Assembly: GCA_946624335.1 (NCBI GenBank)
Contig: CAMOSA010000108.1
Location: 1-8,258 of the forward strand
Length of the DNA: 8,258 bases
Source: an uncultured Prevotellaceae bacterium
GTDB taxonomy: Bacteria; Bacteroidota; Bacteroidia; Bacteroidales; Bacteroidaceae
Direction of reading: 5' to 3'
This document shows, piece by piece, positions 8,151 to 8,258 of this stretch. The translations under genes and the position numbers were made by a program. Under the pieces are notes generated by a model. It saw only the letters and a list, made by a program, of their open reading frames with translations, had not been told where the DNA came from and searched no databases. How positions within the stretch are numbered: position 1 is the first letter of the stretch; every line of letters starts with the position of its first letter.

Positions 8151-8258
8151 CACATAGGTGTGTTAGCGATAACACATAGGTGTGTTGGCGATAACACATA
8201 GGTGTGTTGGCGATAACCCTTAGGCGTGTTGGCGATAACCCTTAGGCGTGTTGGCGAT
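8151..8258. repeat. Intergenic tandem array, 22-base period, five copies reaching the window edge
   Basis: Units start at 8151, 8173, 8195, 8217 and 8239; the last is cut after 20 bases by the window end. Units 1-3 begin cacataggtgtgtt and units 4-5 begin cccttaggcgtgtt; all then continue ggcgataa, except unit 1, which has agcgataa. In units 2 and 3, AACACA and TGTGTT flank TAGG and form a perfect 6-bp stem with a 4-base loop; unit 1 has 5 bp. Units 4 and 5 differ from 2 and 3 at unit positions 2, 4 and 9, and these changes break the stem. The period is not a multiple of three and TAG/TAA recur in the array, so it is not coding. It begins 38 bases after the SusD-like stop. A structural, termination or protein-binding role is possible but unproven. 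Confidence 0.93.

Noticed and set aside
8113..8172. Rho-independent terminator after the susD-like gene
   Set aside because: The first repeat hairpin is short and AT-containing and is followed by agcgataa, not a T run; no other GC-rich hairpin with a T tract is seen in 8113-8150. Termination by the repeat array remains possible but unsupported.
8151..8258. CRISPR array
   Set aside because: The 22-base units are directly contiguous, with no unique spacers between them, and the repeats are too short for repeat plus spacer.

Overview
The window looks like part of a Bacteroidota genome, most likely a Bacteroidales member of the Prevotellaceae/Muribaculaceae type. The evidence is a SusC-type TonB-dependent transporter next to a SusD-type lipoprotein, lipoprotein signal peptides with acidic residues just after the lipid-modified cysteine, and no Shine-Dalgarno motifs (short A-rich leaders instead). 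Third codon positions favour C and G (CTC, ACC, AAC, GGC), which points to a higher-GC member of the order. The taxon is an inference; no rRNA or other marker gene is present.

Layout, all on the + strand. Positions 1-413 hold the 3' end of a gene whose start lies outside the window; its product ends in a beta-rich domain like those of SusC/D-associated surface lipoproteins. Positions 457-2385 encode a 642-residue lipoprotein with two fasciclin (FAS1) domains and a C-terminal beta-rich domain. Positions 2413-5850 encode a 1145-residue SusC-like outer-membrane transporter. Positions 5863-8112 encode a 749-residue SusD-like lipoprotein, large for its family. The gaps are 43, 27 and 12 bases, so the four genes are very probably one operon. 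The last 108 bases (8151-8258) are an intergenic tandem array with a 22-base period that continues past the window edge.

Functional picture. SusC and SusD proteins form a lidded pair: the SusD lipoprotein captures a ligand at the cell surface and the SusC barrel imports it with TonB energy. Here the pair follows one, probably two, accessory surface lipoproteins, one of them with FAS1 domains, which are known for adhesion and matrix or glycan contacts. No glycosidase, protease, sulfatase, sensor or sigma/anti-sigma gene is visible, so the imported substrate cannot be named. Less ordinary points are the FAS1-first gene order, the lack of a recognisable canonical TonB box in the transporter, the large SusD, and the palindromic 22-base repeat array with two sequence versions.
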